Shown in pieces: positions 23,305 through 34,501 of a DNA stretch of 64,000 nt (position 1 is its first letter; the number at the start of each line of letters is the position of its first letter). The notes under the pieces were generated by a model, which saw only the letters and a list, made by a program, of their open reading frames with translations, was not told where the DNA came from and did no database searches. Made by a program: the position numbers and the translations under genes. The stretch lies in contig JADCRB010000048.1 of the NCBI GenBank assembly GCA_021464245.1, positions 1,926,783 through 1,990,782 of the forward strand. The letters run 5' to 3'. The DNA comes from Carallia brachiata. Taxonomy: Eukaryota > Streptophyta > Magnoliopsida > Malpighiales > Rhizophoraceae.

Positions 23305-25010
23305 ATTTCTGTCCAAGAAGAGGACTGTGACGCGTTTGAAATTTCTCCAATACATGCCCAAGAAGAGAACTGCGAAAGTTCCAGTCGGCGAACGACTACA
23401 GACACGGAAAAAAGGTGTCCGCAGGCGCTAGCTTGCCATTTTTTCATTTTGTTTATGATTATTATTTTTCTTTTTGCTAAACTAGAACTTCAATATATAT
23501 GGGGTTATCCTAAGCAAAAGAATTTGTTTTTTAAGAAAATAATGATGATTTAATCTCGGTACGGGTGTCGGGTACCAAACTTTACCGTTCCGAGCAACAG
23601 TGAGGAATGAGAAAAATATATAGCATGAAATGGAAGAACCGAAGGAGACTGTAAAGTATTTATCACCGAGTTTGCTTCAGTAGAATGGAGGCAGAGTCCA
23701 GCTGAAGTGGCAGCTCTCGTAAGAGGTGAAATTGAAGAGCTATCTTCGGCCTCATCTTGATATCTTCGTTTCATCCTTCCAGCGGACAAGCATACGAAAA
23801 CCGAAGAAAGAATAGATTGTCTATCAGAACATTGATTAAAGGTTGCGTTGCTGCTTGCTTGGATCCTAATCAAAATTTTCTTTCCTTTTTTTGATGCACC
23901 GGAAACACTACACATACTACTTAATACTTTTGTCTAAACTTACTGCCTAACCAAATAATTTTGTATTTCTTAACTCACAGGCAAAGGAATGGCTATCTCA
24001 GAGCCGGTCCCCCGGGCTCGTCGTCTTGCCGCTACTCTTGCCCCGACTGCTCTGTCAGCCGTCCAAACTCTTTTTCATCAAAATCAGATGAAGAAAACCC
24101 AATCCCAACCACCGCGGCTTGGTGGTTCCACAGCGAGAAAAAAAAACACCAAAATCCTGACTCCTTTGAGCCATCATCATCGAAACCCCAGCACTCCCAC
24201 CCGAAGCCCTAAAATGCTCAAAGGAGAGTTGCTTTCAGTTCTCAGACGGCTTATCCACCGGTTGCTGATGCGATGTAAACATTCGATATGGTGGCGGCTG
24301 TCAAGGCTGGTGTCTCGCGGGAGCATCTTGTAATCATGGTTAATGGCCTTCTAGGCAGGTAAAAAATTTGAGTAAAAGTTCACTCTTGGTCAATTTCTTG
24401 ATTGACAGAGTTGATGAGAGCCAATTCCTCTTATGTTTCAGAATTTTTGTTTATCATGTTTGTCGCTTTCGCGTTTTTTGCTGCATTTGGTTTGGAAGGA
24501 ATGTTTTTGGCCTATTCTTCTTCAGAGTAAAATTTCAGTCTTTGTTGATGTCTACCCTCCTGGGCATTTTGCTTGGTGAAATTTTAGGAAATTTTATCCA
24601 AAACGAACATGAATTGTAGACATCTTGTTATCTCATTCTGTATTTTGGTGAACTGGCTGGTTCTGGGCAGTCTTCGGCTTTTGATGAAAACTTATATAGT
24701 TCCCTAATGAACAATTGAATGCACTAACTAGAAAAATTATGAAGAGTTGAAATGATAATTAAGTCATTTTAAACAAGCATTAAACGTTGAGGATTGTAGT
24801 CTCTCCCCTTGACTCTGTCCTGTTTGACTCTGTCCTGTCCTGTTGGAGTTTTCTCTCTTGTCTTTATACAAGTTTTTTCCTCTCTTTATGTGAGCTTGTC
24901 CTCTCTTCATGAGAGCTTGTTTTTTCCCTCTGACTTCGGGGGTTTTATCCACCTAATCACTCAAAAGTTTTCTCTCTATTTTTTTCTCTGTTTCTTTTGT
25001 TTCATTCTCA

Positions 25011-26550
25011 ATGGAGGAGGACATTGTGGATATTAGCTCCTTGCCTAATGGTGCATCGGTGCATAAGGGAAGTTCCTATCTTTTGGGCAAGTTGTGGACA
25101 TAGAAGCCTTTTAATGCACGGGCTCTCTTGAATACAATGCAGCAGTCCTGGAAAACCCGAAAATCCATGGAGGCTAAAGAGATTGATAATAATCTCTTTA
25201 GCTTCAAGTTTTCTTGTCCAAGATAAGCAGTCTGTCCTTGAAAATGCTCCATGGTCTTTTGACAAGCAAGTTCTCATCCTTCAGGAATTTCAAGGTAATG
25301 CCCAACCATCAAAGGTGGAATTATTTCAAATCCCGTTATGGGTCCGAGCATATGACCTACCACTGAGTGCTTTTTCTAAGGGCACGGCTATAGCCCTGGG
25401 CAATCGGGTTGGAAGCTTCATTACTCTGGATGAGAATAGCTTGGATTGTTGGGGCAGGTTCTTGAGGTTTAGGGTCATGTTTGATGTCCGCAATCCTCTT
25501 TTAAGAGGAACCAAAATCAAGCAGCAAAATGGAGAAGTTGTTTGGATTGATTTTAAATATGAACGGCTCCCAAATTTTTGTTATTTTTGCGGATGTCTAA
25601 AACATGTCAAACAAGAATGTGACCTCCTCAATGAGGATGTTGGGAATGATGATCCCGTTCCAGAGCCGATATGCAACTTTGGCGAATCTCTTCATGCCTC
25701 TCCTGTTAAGAGGGCTACTATTAAAACGGCCCCAAAGGTCTCCTGCCAGAGTTGCTCTTTCCCGTCTCGTACACCGAATTCTAGTGAGGGAAAGAGTCAG
25801 TCGTCAGAATTTTCAGCCTCTTTACGCTATTCCATGCACCCTAACCATGGTGGGGTGGTGACCAGGTCGGCGGCAGAAGCTGTAGTCCTGCCGGAGGCGG
25901 AGGTGGCAGAATCAGTTTTGGTAGATATTGATGGACTTCGAATTCAAAGGCGTGATTCTCGAGATTGTGGAGAGCAGGATATTCAAAAACAAAATCACGA
26001 TCTGTCCGGCACTGATGCGATAGTAAGGAGCTCTTTTGGGAAGGATAATAATATCCCTATTATGTCGGAAATGCAGCTGGCCGAAATTACTCAAGATTCA
26101 CAAGTCCAATTGACTAGGACTCTCGGCTGCCCCTCATCCCAAGCCATGTCACCATCCACTTGTCTTCCAGGTAATCTCGTGTCCAACTCAAATGGCCAGC
26201 AGGTCAAACCAAAGAAGAAAGTGTCTATTCATCGTGAGAAAGGCGCCAAGTCAGCATTCCCAATTTTCTCACTAGGCGTTGGAGAGCCTGCAACTAAACA
26301 TGGGGGACAGAGCTCCAATCTCTCAATCTCTAAGTCACCTCGTATTACTAGGCTGAATGGTGTCTCACAAAAAGGAAAATATGCCTCTTTAATGGGAAAA
26401 AGAAAGTCTATTTCCCTTTCCCCTGACAATATTCTGGCTCAGTTGACATCCTCAAGAAAGAGGTCCAAAAATGTTGTTGCTACTTCTTCTTCGGAGGAAT
26501 TTCCCAATCAGTCGGCAGAGGCTGCGGAGCAACCCTGCCGACAGCCATAA
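25011..26550 (+). pseudogene. LINE ORF1: DUF4283 and CCHC zinc-knuckle RNA-binding protein
   Basis: Reading starts at ATG 25011 (MEEDIVDISSLPNGASV). A TAG about 30 codons in and a frameshift near 25207 break it; the rest is open to TAA at 26548-26550. The DUF4283 region covers about 25085-25560, with LENAPWSFDKQVLILQ and PLWVRAYDLPL as typical words. The zinc knuckle is CYFCGCLKHVKQEC near 25577-25620. The C-terminal 300 codons are low-similarity, serine-rich linker. Such proteins bind LINE RNA and help form the particle. Confidence 0.85.
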
Positions 26551-29500
26551 ATCTACTGTGTTGGAATTGTCGTGGGCTTGGGAACCCACGTGCAATTCGG
26601 AGACTTAAAAAGCTCACCCAGCTACAAGTTCCCACTTTAGTTATCCTTATGGAAACAAGGTTGAAGATTGTTGAGATGGACAATATTAAACGTCAATTGA
26701 ATTTTGGGAATGGCTTATCTATTGATTGTGCAGGTTCTAGCAGACGCAGAAGTGGAGGACTTAGTTTGTTATGGGGTGATTCAATTTCAGTCTCTATCCA
26801 GACTTATTCTGAGCATCACATTGATGCCTTGATCACCGATGGAGTGCAACCCTCTAAATGGCGGTTCACTGGAATTTATGGTTGGCCAGAGGAAGAGGAA
26901 AAACATTTGACATGGAAGCTGATTGCAACTCTAAAATCTCATTTAGATTGGCCGTGGATATGTGGTGGTGACTTCAATGAAATTTTATTTTCATCAGAGA
27001 AAAGTGGTGGACGGGTGAGGCCTGTTTCTATGATGCAAGTCTTCCAAGACACCATGATGTTATGTAATTTGAAAGACCTTGGTTTCACTAGCTGCAAATA
27101 CACATGGACTAACGGTAGAAATGGTACAGACAATGTCCAAGAGAGGATTGATAGAATGCTTGCATCCGCGGATTTTCTGGATTTATTCTCTCAAGTCCAG
27201 GTAACTCACTTATCTCGCTTTGGGTCCGATCATTGCCCCTTAATAACCCACATGACGTGCTCTTCGGCTAGTAAATCCTGGTCGTCCCGCAAATTTCGTT
27301 TTGAAAGTATGTGGATTCGTGATTTGTCATGTGAAGCACAGATTGTTGATTCATAGAAAGAGGCTCAACAGATGTATAGGTCCCTTGATGTTCCCGCTAT
27401 GCTCAAGTTTTGTGGCCGTAGGCTTTTAAAATGGGAACGTGAGAGTTTTGGAAATGTCACATTGCAAATTCGAGAGTTGCAGTCAAAGCAAAAGTCTTTA
27501 CAGACACTTCCTCCCACCTCAGAAAATATAGTGGCTTTAAAAATGGTGCAAGCCCAAATTGATGAACAGTTAAAACGCGAGGTATGTGGTGCCAACGATC
27601 TCGGGTTTCATGGTTAAAGGAGGGTGATAAGAACACAGCATTCTTCCACGCTAAAGCTTCTCACAGAAGGAAAAAGAATACTATCCGGGTTGTAGTAGAT
27701 GATAGTAGCACTCAATGGACAACCACCGAGCAAGTGAGGAATGTCTTTTCTCAATATTTCAAGGTCGTCTTCACTACACAAGGCAGTGGAAATATGTATC
27801 CAGTTTTAGATGCTGTTAAGCCCAAGGTGACTGAAGTTATGAATGGTGTCTTGATGAAACCTTTTACGAGTCAAGAGGTAGTTCAAGCTTTAAACCAAAT
27901 GCACCCAACGAAAGCCCCTGGTCCTGACGGGATGCCTGCTCTCTTCTATCAGACTTATTGGCATATTGTGGGTGCAGATGTCATTGCTCTAGCTCTGGAT
28001 GTGTTAAATAACAGGGTTGATCCTACGCCCCTAAATCATACTACTATTTGCCTGATTCCAAAAGTTGCTGCCCCCTTTTCCTACAAAGATTTCAGGCCTA
28101 TTAGCCTTTGCAATGTACTCTTTAAAATTATCTCAAAAACAATTGCAAACAGGCTAAAAATTATTTTGGAGGAAATTATTTCTGAGTCTCAAGGCACTTT
28201 TGTTCCTCAGAGGCTAATTACAGATAATTCTTTGATTGCATTCGAGATATTTCATAACATGCAGAGCATGTATACAGGCAAAACGGCTTTTATGGCGCTA
28301 AAGCTTGACATGAGTAAAGCTTATGATAGGGTTGAGTGGTACTTTCTGGAGCAGATCATGCTCAGATTAGGCTTTGCTGCAGGTTGGGTTCAGTTGATAA
28401 TGCGATGCATCACTTCAGTATCATATTATGTCCTTGTCAATTCAGAGCTTGGTGAGAGTTTCAAACCATCTAGAGGACTCCGACAAGGGGACCCCCTTTC
28501 TCCTTATCTTTTCCTCTTGTGTGCAGAGGGTCTATCTGCTCTTATATCTCATGCAGCACAAGCCAGAAATATACATGGCGTCAGAATTTGTAGGGGAGCT
28601 CCTCAGGTGACTCACCTTTTCTTTGCAGATGATAATCTCTTATTTACAAAGGCCAATGTAGCAGAATGCCAGCATCTAAAGCTAATTTTGTCACAATATA
28701 AAGAAGCATCAGGCCAAAAGATCAATCTAGAGAAGACAGAGCTTTCTTCTAGCCGCAATGCTCGTGAAGAGGATAAAAGGGAAGTACAGAATTGCCTAGG
28801 GGTCACTGCTGTCAGAAGACCACAAAAGTACCTTGGTCTTCCTATGACTGTAGGGTACTCAAAAAAGAAGATCTTTTCTCTAATCCTGGACCGAATAAGG
28901 AAGAAGCTGGAGGGATGGAGGGAAACACACCTCTCACGTGCAGCCAGGAAGGTCCTTATTAAAGCTGTAATTCAAGCTGTGCCAACCTATATCATGAGTT
29001 GTTTTTTGCTGCCTAAGACCCTGTGTGAGGAAATTGAAAAATTGATCAACAAGTTCTGGTGGGGAAGTACTGAAAAGGGGAAGAAAATTCATTGGTCAGC
29101 ATGGGGCAATATGACTTCCTCTAAAGCAAATGGTGGCTTGGGTTTTCGGTCTCTTCATGAGTTTAATATTGCCATGCTTGGTAAACAAGCTTGGAGATTG
29201 CTCACAAATGAAAATTCTTTTTTGTCCAGAGTGTTAAAGCAACGTTACTTTCCAAATGAGGAATTTTTAAATGCCAAGCTGGGGCACAACCCAAGTTACA
29301 CGTGGCGCAGCATATGTAGGTCCAGGAATCTGTTAAAATCAGGACTCAGATGGCTTATTGGAGATGGTAAAAGGGTCGACATCTAGAACGACCCATGGTT
29401 GCCAGACCAAAATGTGTTTAAAGTTCTATCTCCAAAGATACAGCTGGCTTCAGACAAGGTAGAGTGTCTTATTGACGCGGGCGTACAGGTTTTATTAAGG

Positions 29501-30651
29501 AACATTTCTCTCAAGGGGACAGCAGCCATATATTGTTAATCCCACTCAGTTTCCGAGGGGTTGCAGACAAGATTATATGGCACTATGATAAGAGAGGTGT
29601 GTACACAGTTAGGAGCGCATATCACCTCGCCAAAATGATGTCCATGGCAGACTCTGGTGCAGCATCATCTTCCTCGGCCGCAGCCCAAGGTGGATGGAAA
29701 AAGATATGGAACCTTCAAGTTCCAAACAAGGTGAAGCATTTCTTCTGGAGAGCTTGTAAGGATTTCCTTCCAACCTTTCAGAAATTATCACAAAAGGGTT
29801 TGCAGGTTGATTCTATGTGTCTTAGGTGTGGCGAGTGTAGTGAAACCATTGTTCATGCTCTCTTGAAATGCCCCTGGGTTGAACGAACATGGTTCATGAG
29901 CCCCATTGGGTTGAGGCTTAGGGAGATCCAAATATCAAATTTTTTCGAATGGTTCAAAGACACGGTAAATGGAGTTTCCACATTTCTTCCCGAGATGATT
30001 GCAATGTTGACTTGGGCATTTTGGAGGGCTCATAATCTCTTGCTGATGGAACATCAACAAATCAGCCCCCTTAATGTGGTGGAAATGGCTTGCACGTTAC
30101 TGCATGATTTTCAGGAGGCAACCAAAAAGGACCGGACTCCTCGGATGGACAGAGCAACCCAACGCTGGCAACCACCGGAGCAGGGATGTTTAAAGATCAA
30201 CACAGATGCTGCTCTTGCGGAGGACAAAATTGGCCTGGGAGTGGTGATCCGTGACTATGAGGGTAAAGCTGTGCTAGTGATCAGCAAAATTGTGGAAGGG
30301 TCTTTCTCTCCTATAGCGGCAGAATTGATGGTTATACGCTTTGCTCTCCAACAAGCTTCAAAGAATGCTATGGTGTGTATATCAGTTGAGACTGATTGCA
30401 AGCAAGCAGAAAGAACAATTCAAGGCAACCGGGAGACTTCTTCTAGTATTGGACTTATGGCAGAAGATATTAGATCCTTAGCTTCCCCTTGTGCCTCCTT
30501 CTCTATTGAGCACATTTGTAGAGAGATTAATTTAGCGGCACATGCTGTTTCCCAAGTAGCGTTAGCTACCTCTGGTGAAGTTGTTTGGACGGCATCCTCA
30601 TTGCATGATGTCTTTCTTATTATTGACGAAGATGTACGCAGGACAACATGA
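26547..30651 (+). pseudogene. LINE ORF2: endonuclease, reverse transcriptase, RNase H
   Basis: ORF2 begins with LLCWNCRGLGNPRAIRRLK at about 26553. The expected start codon position reads ATA (26547-26549) rather than ATG and overlaps the ORF1 stop. The endonuclease (EEP) domain spans about 26550-27250, with METRL, GGDFNEIL and GSDHCPL. A stop lies at 27354-27356, a frameshift near 27585, and a further stop (TAG where related elements have Trp) at 29384-29386, followed by a frameshift before 29533. The RT domain includes APGPDGMPALFYQ, SLCNVLFKIISK, GLRQGDPLSPYLF and the active site FADD (28622-28633). zf-RVT (CLRCGECSETIVHALLKCP) is near 29820-29875, and RNase H (INTDAALAEDKIGLG) is near 30197-30600. 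Confidence 0.9.
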
Positions 30652-30785
30652 TCAATAAAGATACATCTTTATTCTCAAAAAAAAAAAGAAATGATAATTA
30701 AGTCTTTTGGGGCGCAGCTCTGCAGATTGGAGATATGCCGCAGAGCAGTTTGTGAAGAGACATCTCGACAAAGTAATTGTGCACT

Positions 30786-31618
30786 GTAAGTTGTCTCAAT
30801 TCTTTATAATCAGACGGGATGTTGCATGATTTTAGAATTTTTCAGGAATGTGGAACAGCATCCCATGTTCTCTGATTTTTTCAGGAATGTAGAACAAAAA
30901 TGAGTTTTGAGTTAGTTATGTTTCTTCATTTTGTCGATGTCGCCCTGGTCGTGTTGAGACTTGAGAATTGAAACAGATTTTAGAACACGAGCTGGGAAGC
31001 ATCTTAATATTCCATCATTTTCATGCCACTTGTAAGACAAACTTTTGAATATCGAAACATTTTTCATACCACTTGTAAGTAAATACTTGGTAACGTGATT
31101 TATGCACGTGTAGATCAGCCTTGCCGCATTTAAGCGGCGTGTTGCACATGCCAATGCAAATAATGATGGTATTCTTTTCGCTAGTTAAATATCTTTGTGA
31201 ACAGATCTTATATATTCCTTCTGTTCCACAATTTATTCGTCTTAGCTTATGTTAAGATTCGATTAGGCGGAGGACATCTTCAATCAGGGGTCGAGATGAA
31301 CTTCCTAAGGCTTTTTTTTTTTTTGTTCTTTCCCTTTCAGTTGTCTAAATGGCAAGACTTATATATTTTAAGAAAATGTTAATGTACTAAATTTTGGTAT
31401 TTTGATATTTCAATTAGTGTTCTAAATGAAATTAAAACTTATAATTTTTGAAATATAAATTAAAAACTGTTATTTTTTTTAAAATTATCAGTTTTGTTAT
31501 AAAATTATCAATTTTAATTTTATTCAGAACATTAATCAGAATACCAAAATTCAGTATTATGTATTGATACTCATATATTTTTTCCAGAAGATACTAACTT
31601 AACCTTTGTTTTATCCTC
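30786..31618. other. Spacer after hydrolase copy 2
   Basis: No gene seen. The first 130 bp match the hydrolase intron in copies 1 and 4; from about 30920 the sequence no longer matches them. AT-rich runs occur at 31380-31580. Confidence 0.35.
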
Positions 31619-31860
31619 TTAATTTTCTTTGCCAGTCCAGTCTGGTTTTGACCGATCAAAATATCCGCATGTTCTATATGTTGAATTAGAACACCTTCTG
31701 TTGTTGGAGAGCAGCTTCATCAACAGAGGCTGTCTCTTTGCTTGCTCAACTGAACCCAGTTGTCCATCATTTCCTAGATTAAGAACACAAGTGGGAACAA
31801 ACATATTACGAGAATTAAAACAGCACAGCTTCTAAACCTATTCATGCTTGCATTTTGGAC
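31619..31860 (-). pseudogene. Relic of the LEA-like secreted gene (copy 2)
   Basis: On the minus strand the fragment LGNDGQLGSVEQAKRQPLLMK matches exon 1 of the LEA-like gene (LGNDGQVGSGEQAKRPPLLLK in copy 1). The signal-peptide region is out of frame, the C-terminal half of exon 1 is scrambled and exon 2 is not found nearby. Its position, after a hydrolase copy and before the next TNL, fits the repeated unit. Confidence 0.6.
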
Positions 31861-32494
31861 TTAAAATGGCAGTTGAATTGAACTAGTTGCCCGTGTATGC
31901 AGTTAAGCTCAAAATTTTCAGTGTTAGTGATGTTTCAGGATAATTTCACTGGGGAAGCTTCTCGGTCAATGTAACAAGTCAATATTGTTTGCTAGAAAAC
32001 AGAACAGAATAATATTGCATAAGACGTGGCATGGCATTGCTGTTGTTAATGTACACGTTTTGCCATTCTTTTTTTTTTTTTTTTTACATCTGAAGAAGAC
32101 AAAATAAACAAAGAAAAAATACTAGTGACGAGGATCAACAATATGACATCTATTCCCATTTAATAAAGGTTGTAAAGTCATAGGGGCCACTTTATGAACA
32201 AATCACCAATAAAAATAGCACCCGCCTTAATCAAATAATGTGTGCAGGATTTTGTCTCGTGTAACACATGTTTTGTCATTCTACTACATGAAGACATAGC
32301 CTTTTCTACGCACAAAAATCAGTTGTCATTTGATTTTATTTTACTTTGTCAGGCCTGAATTTAGGCGTTTTGGGTTCCATTATACCACTTTTCATTAAAA
32401 AAAAAAAAAGGCGAGCCAATTCCTTAAAAACAATTTGGCCAACCATACCATTGAGACAGAGGCTGATTTTCATAAAATAATAGCTAGTCCTTAT

Positions 32495-32560
32495 CAATGT
32501 TGTGAAAACCGGACCCAATCGGTTGGTCCGATTGGATGAATTGAGGATTGGACCAAAAGG
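32495..32560. mobile_element. Truncated hAT-like MITE end
   Basis: CAATGTTGTGAAAACCGGAC matches the terminal sequence of the MITE at 18143. Only one end is present and no matching inverted end or target duplication was found. Confidence 0.4.
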
Positions 32561-33839
32561 AGTTTAACATTTTCCGTACAACAAAAATAGAGAATGTTAC
32601 CGAAACGTTCGGAAAAATAACCACCATTATAAGCGGAAAATGTTATGGAATGGAATTTCATAAAAACATGCTAAAGACCTCAATGCCATATACTAATTGA
32701 ACAATTAATATTAGCAATTTAAAATAGGATTTTGTTTCTTTCTTTTTTTTACCTTATTTATTTTGGAACATATGGAAAGAAGCTTTTTCTTCAGCAATTG
32801 TCTTGTTCTTCTTTGCCCCTAAAATTCGAAAACGGATAGACAAATTTGAGTTTTGGTCGCAAAATAAAACGGACAAAAATCACAAAAGATCAGATGCAGG
32901 GGTATCTATGGCATTTTATTGCTGTAACTCCGTAACGTCACAGTCCTCCTTCAAATTTATCCAGGGGTAACTATGGCATTTCAGATTCGAGTTTTGGGTT
33001 GTGATTGTTGGGTTTCCTGTTCTTGATTCCTGGGTTTCTTTTCTCGGTTCATCTTAAAACTGGACTCGCGGAGAATCAGGTTGTATTTTTGAGTCAGGTC
33101 AGACTATCTTTAATTGGAAATTTAGTTGGGTCAGGAATCGGCTCAAATTTTGAGTCGGACTTTTGTTTTAGGGCCATGGTTTGAGGTAGGTTTTGAAAAT
33201 TATTTGGGTATGTTCCTGGGCCTAGAAGTTCAAGTTGTTATTGTTTGGGGACCTGAGAAATTTTAAGAGCTCGAGGGCATATGATTTATAATTTCTGGGT
33301 CTTCTCCTTTATATTAGGGGTACCTTGAGCCAGAGTTTGGGAAAGTGAGAAGGGCCAGACCGCTAGGGCAGTGCATTGATTTTTTTGTTATTAATTTTTT
33401 CTTTCCTTTTCTTGCAAATTGACCCTTTAATTTCTATAGAATTGCCCCTACGAAGCTAGGGCTTGGGGGCAACCGCCCGATTAGTAGTGTTCACAATTCT
33501 GTTAATTGAATTAAATTGTTATAACTATTCTTAAATTAAAATTTTTAGCTATGTAAAATTGAAAATTGTTTCTAAATAAAAATTTAAAAAATTAAAATTT
33601 AGTTAACTAAAAATTTTGATTTAGTTTCGGTTAATTGAAATTAATAATAAAAAATTTAAAATTCTACTCTAAATGTAAAAAAAAAATTGATATTTTTATA
33701 AAATAAAATTACAATTATCATTATATATACATTAATATAAAAGATAAATGAGTGATGATTTAAGATATAATAATATTTTATTAACACATATTTATTAAAA
33801 ATAATTGTATTTGTAATACTTTTTCCTATTATTAGAAAA

Positions 33840-33845
<6 letters not shown>

Positions 33846-33879
<34 letters not shown>
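33846..33879. repeat. (AT)n microsatellite
   Basis: About 17 uninterrupted AT dinucleotides inside an AT-rich spacer. Confidence 0.95.
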
Positions 33880-33882
<3 letters not shown>

Positions 33883-34365
33883 AGTTAATATTAAAAATTG
33901 AAATTGAATCGGTATTTATTCAATTCAGTTAACTAATTATAAAATTAGTTCAATGATTGAAATTTCAGTTTGTTTTTTTTTTTTTTTGCTTCACTGAAAT
34001 TTTTTATTTTTTTAATGTCCAATGCCAATGTAAATTAATTATTTATATATAATCAAAGCTGTTTGTGTTATTCTTAATTTGAGATATACCCGCCTGAATA
34101 TATCTACTTAAATAACTCATGCTTATCTACTTGAAAATATTTTATTTTGATATATGGGCTCTACTATTAATCAGCCCTGTTACATTTATTGTGAATTTTA
34201 CTGGAATTTTCTCATGATGCTGGTGGGTTTGCGGGGACAATGAACAAGGCCCCAATGTATCAGAAATTTATCTAAACGACACAAAAGCAGACGTGCGCAT
34301 GTTTGAAGTGGCTAACCACGCAGGCTGGAGCAAGGTTCACTAGTGCAAGAATAACATTATATTAA

Positions 34366-34400
34366 AGTCAACGGGGTCTCTGATAAATTGATAAATAAAT
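34366..34400 (+). promoter_or_regulatory. TNL-C promoter: W-box-like site and TATA-like box
   Basis: AGTCAACGGGGTCTCT (34366-34381) includes the reverse complement of TTGACT, followed by GATAAATAAAT (34390-34400). The ATG is at 34502. The block is conserved upstream of TNL-B, -D and -F. Confidence 0.5.
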
Positions 34401-34501
34401 GCATGATCGCATCAGTGGGTCAGGGTGGTTTCCAGAGTCTCTTGACTCTTTTAAGAGGGAGGAGTCTGTTCAACTTCAGATAATCCATTTAATCTCAGAA
34501 G

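Larger units (their letters stand above)
24749..30704 (+). mobile_element. Near full-length L1-type LINE with 17-bp TSD
   Basis: The element occupies 24766-30687. It is flanked by the perfect target duplication GAAATGATAATTAAGTC (24749-24765 and 30688-30704) and ends in a short poly(A) run. The other hydrolase copies show the uninterrupted site at 4219-4240 and 49075-49095. It carries ORF1 (DUF4283 and a CCHC knuckle) and ORF2 (APE-type endonuclease, RT, zf-RVT, RNase H), the layout of plant L1 LINEs with a C-terminal RNase H. Both ORFs have stops and frameshifts, so it is inactive now. The 17-bp duplication is still perfect. Confidence 0.95.
23989..30785 (+). pseudogene. DUF676-type hydrolase copy 2, first two exons split by a LINE
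   Basis: Exon A runs from about 23989 to 24358 and ends VSREHLVIMVNGLLG before a GTAAAA donor. Exon B (30718-30785) begins after CAG and encodes SADWRYAAEQFVKRHLDKVI, which joins in phase to give GLLGSSADWRYAA, a good match to plant DUF676 lipases. The intron between them holds a 5.9-kb LINE. Upstream of the conserved part the frame is closed by a TAA near 24270, so a start at the ATG in GATATGGTGGCGGC (about 24287) is likeliest. Exons C and D seen in copies 1 and 4 are missing after 30785, so the catalytic region is lost and this is a truncated pseudogene. Confidence 0.55.
31861..34360. other. Spacer between LEA-like relic and TNL-C
   Basis: No gene supported. 31861-32340 matches the upstream region of the LEA-like gene at 12900-13160. 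32495-32560 is a truncated end of the hAT-like MITE family (CAATGTTGTGAAAACCGG). 33000-33480 matches spacers at 17110-17400 and 53040-53130. 33500-34020 is very AT-rich and includes an (AT)n microsatellite. Confidence 0.4.
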
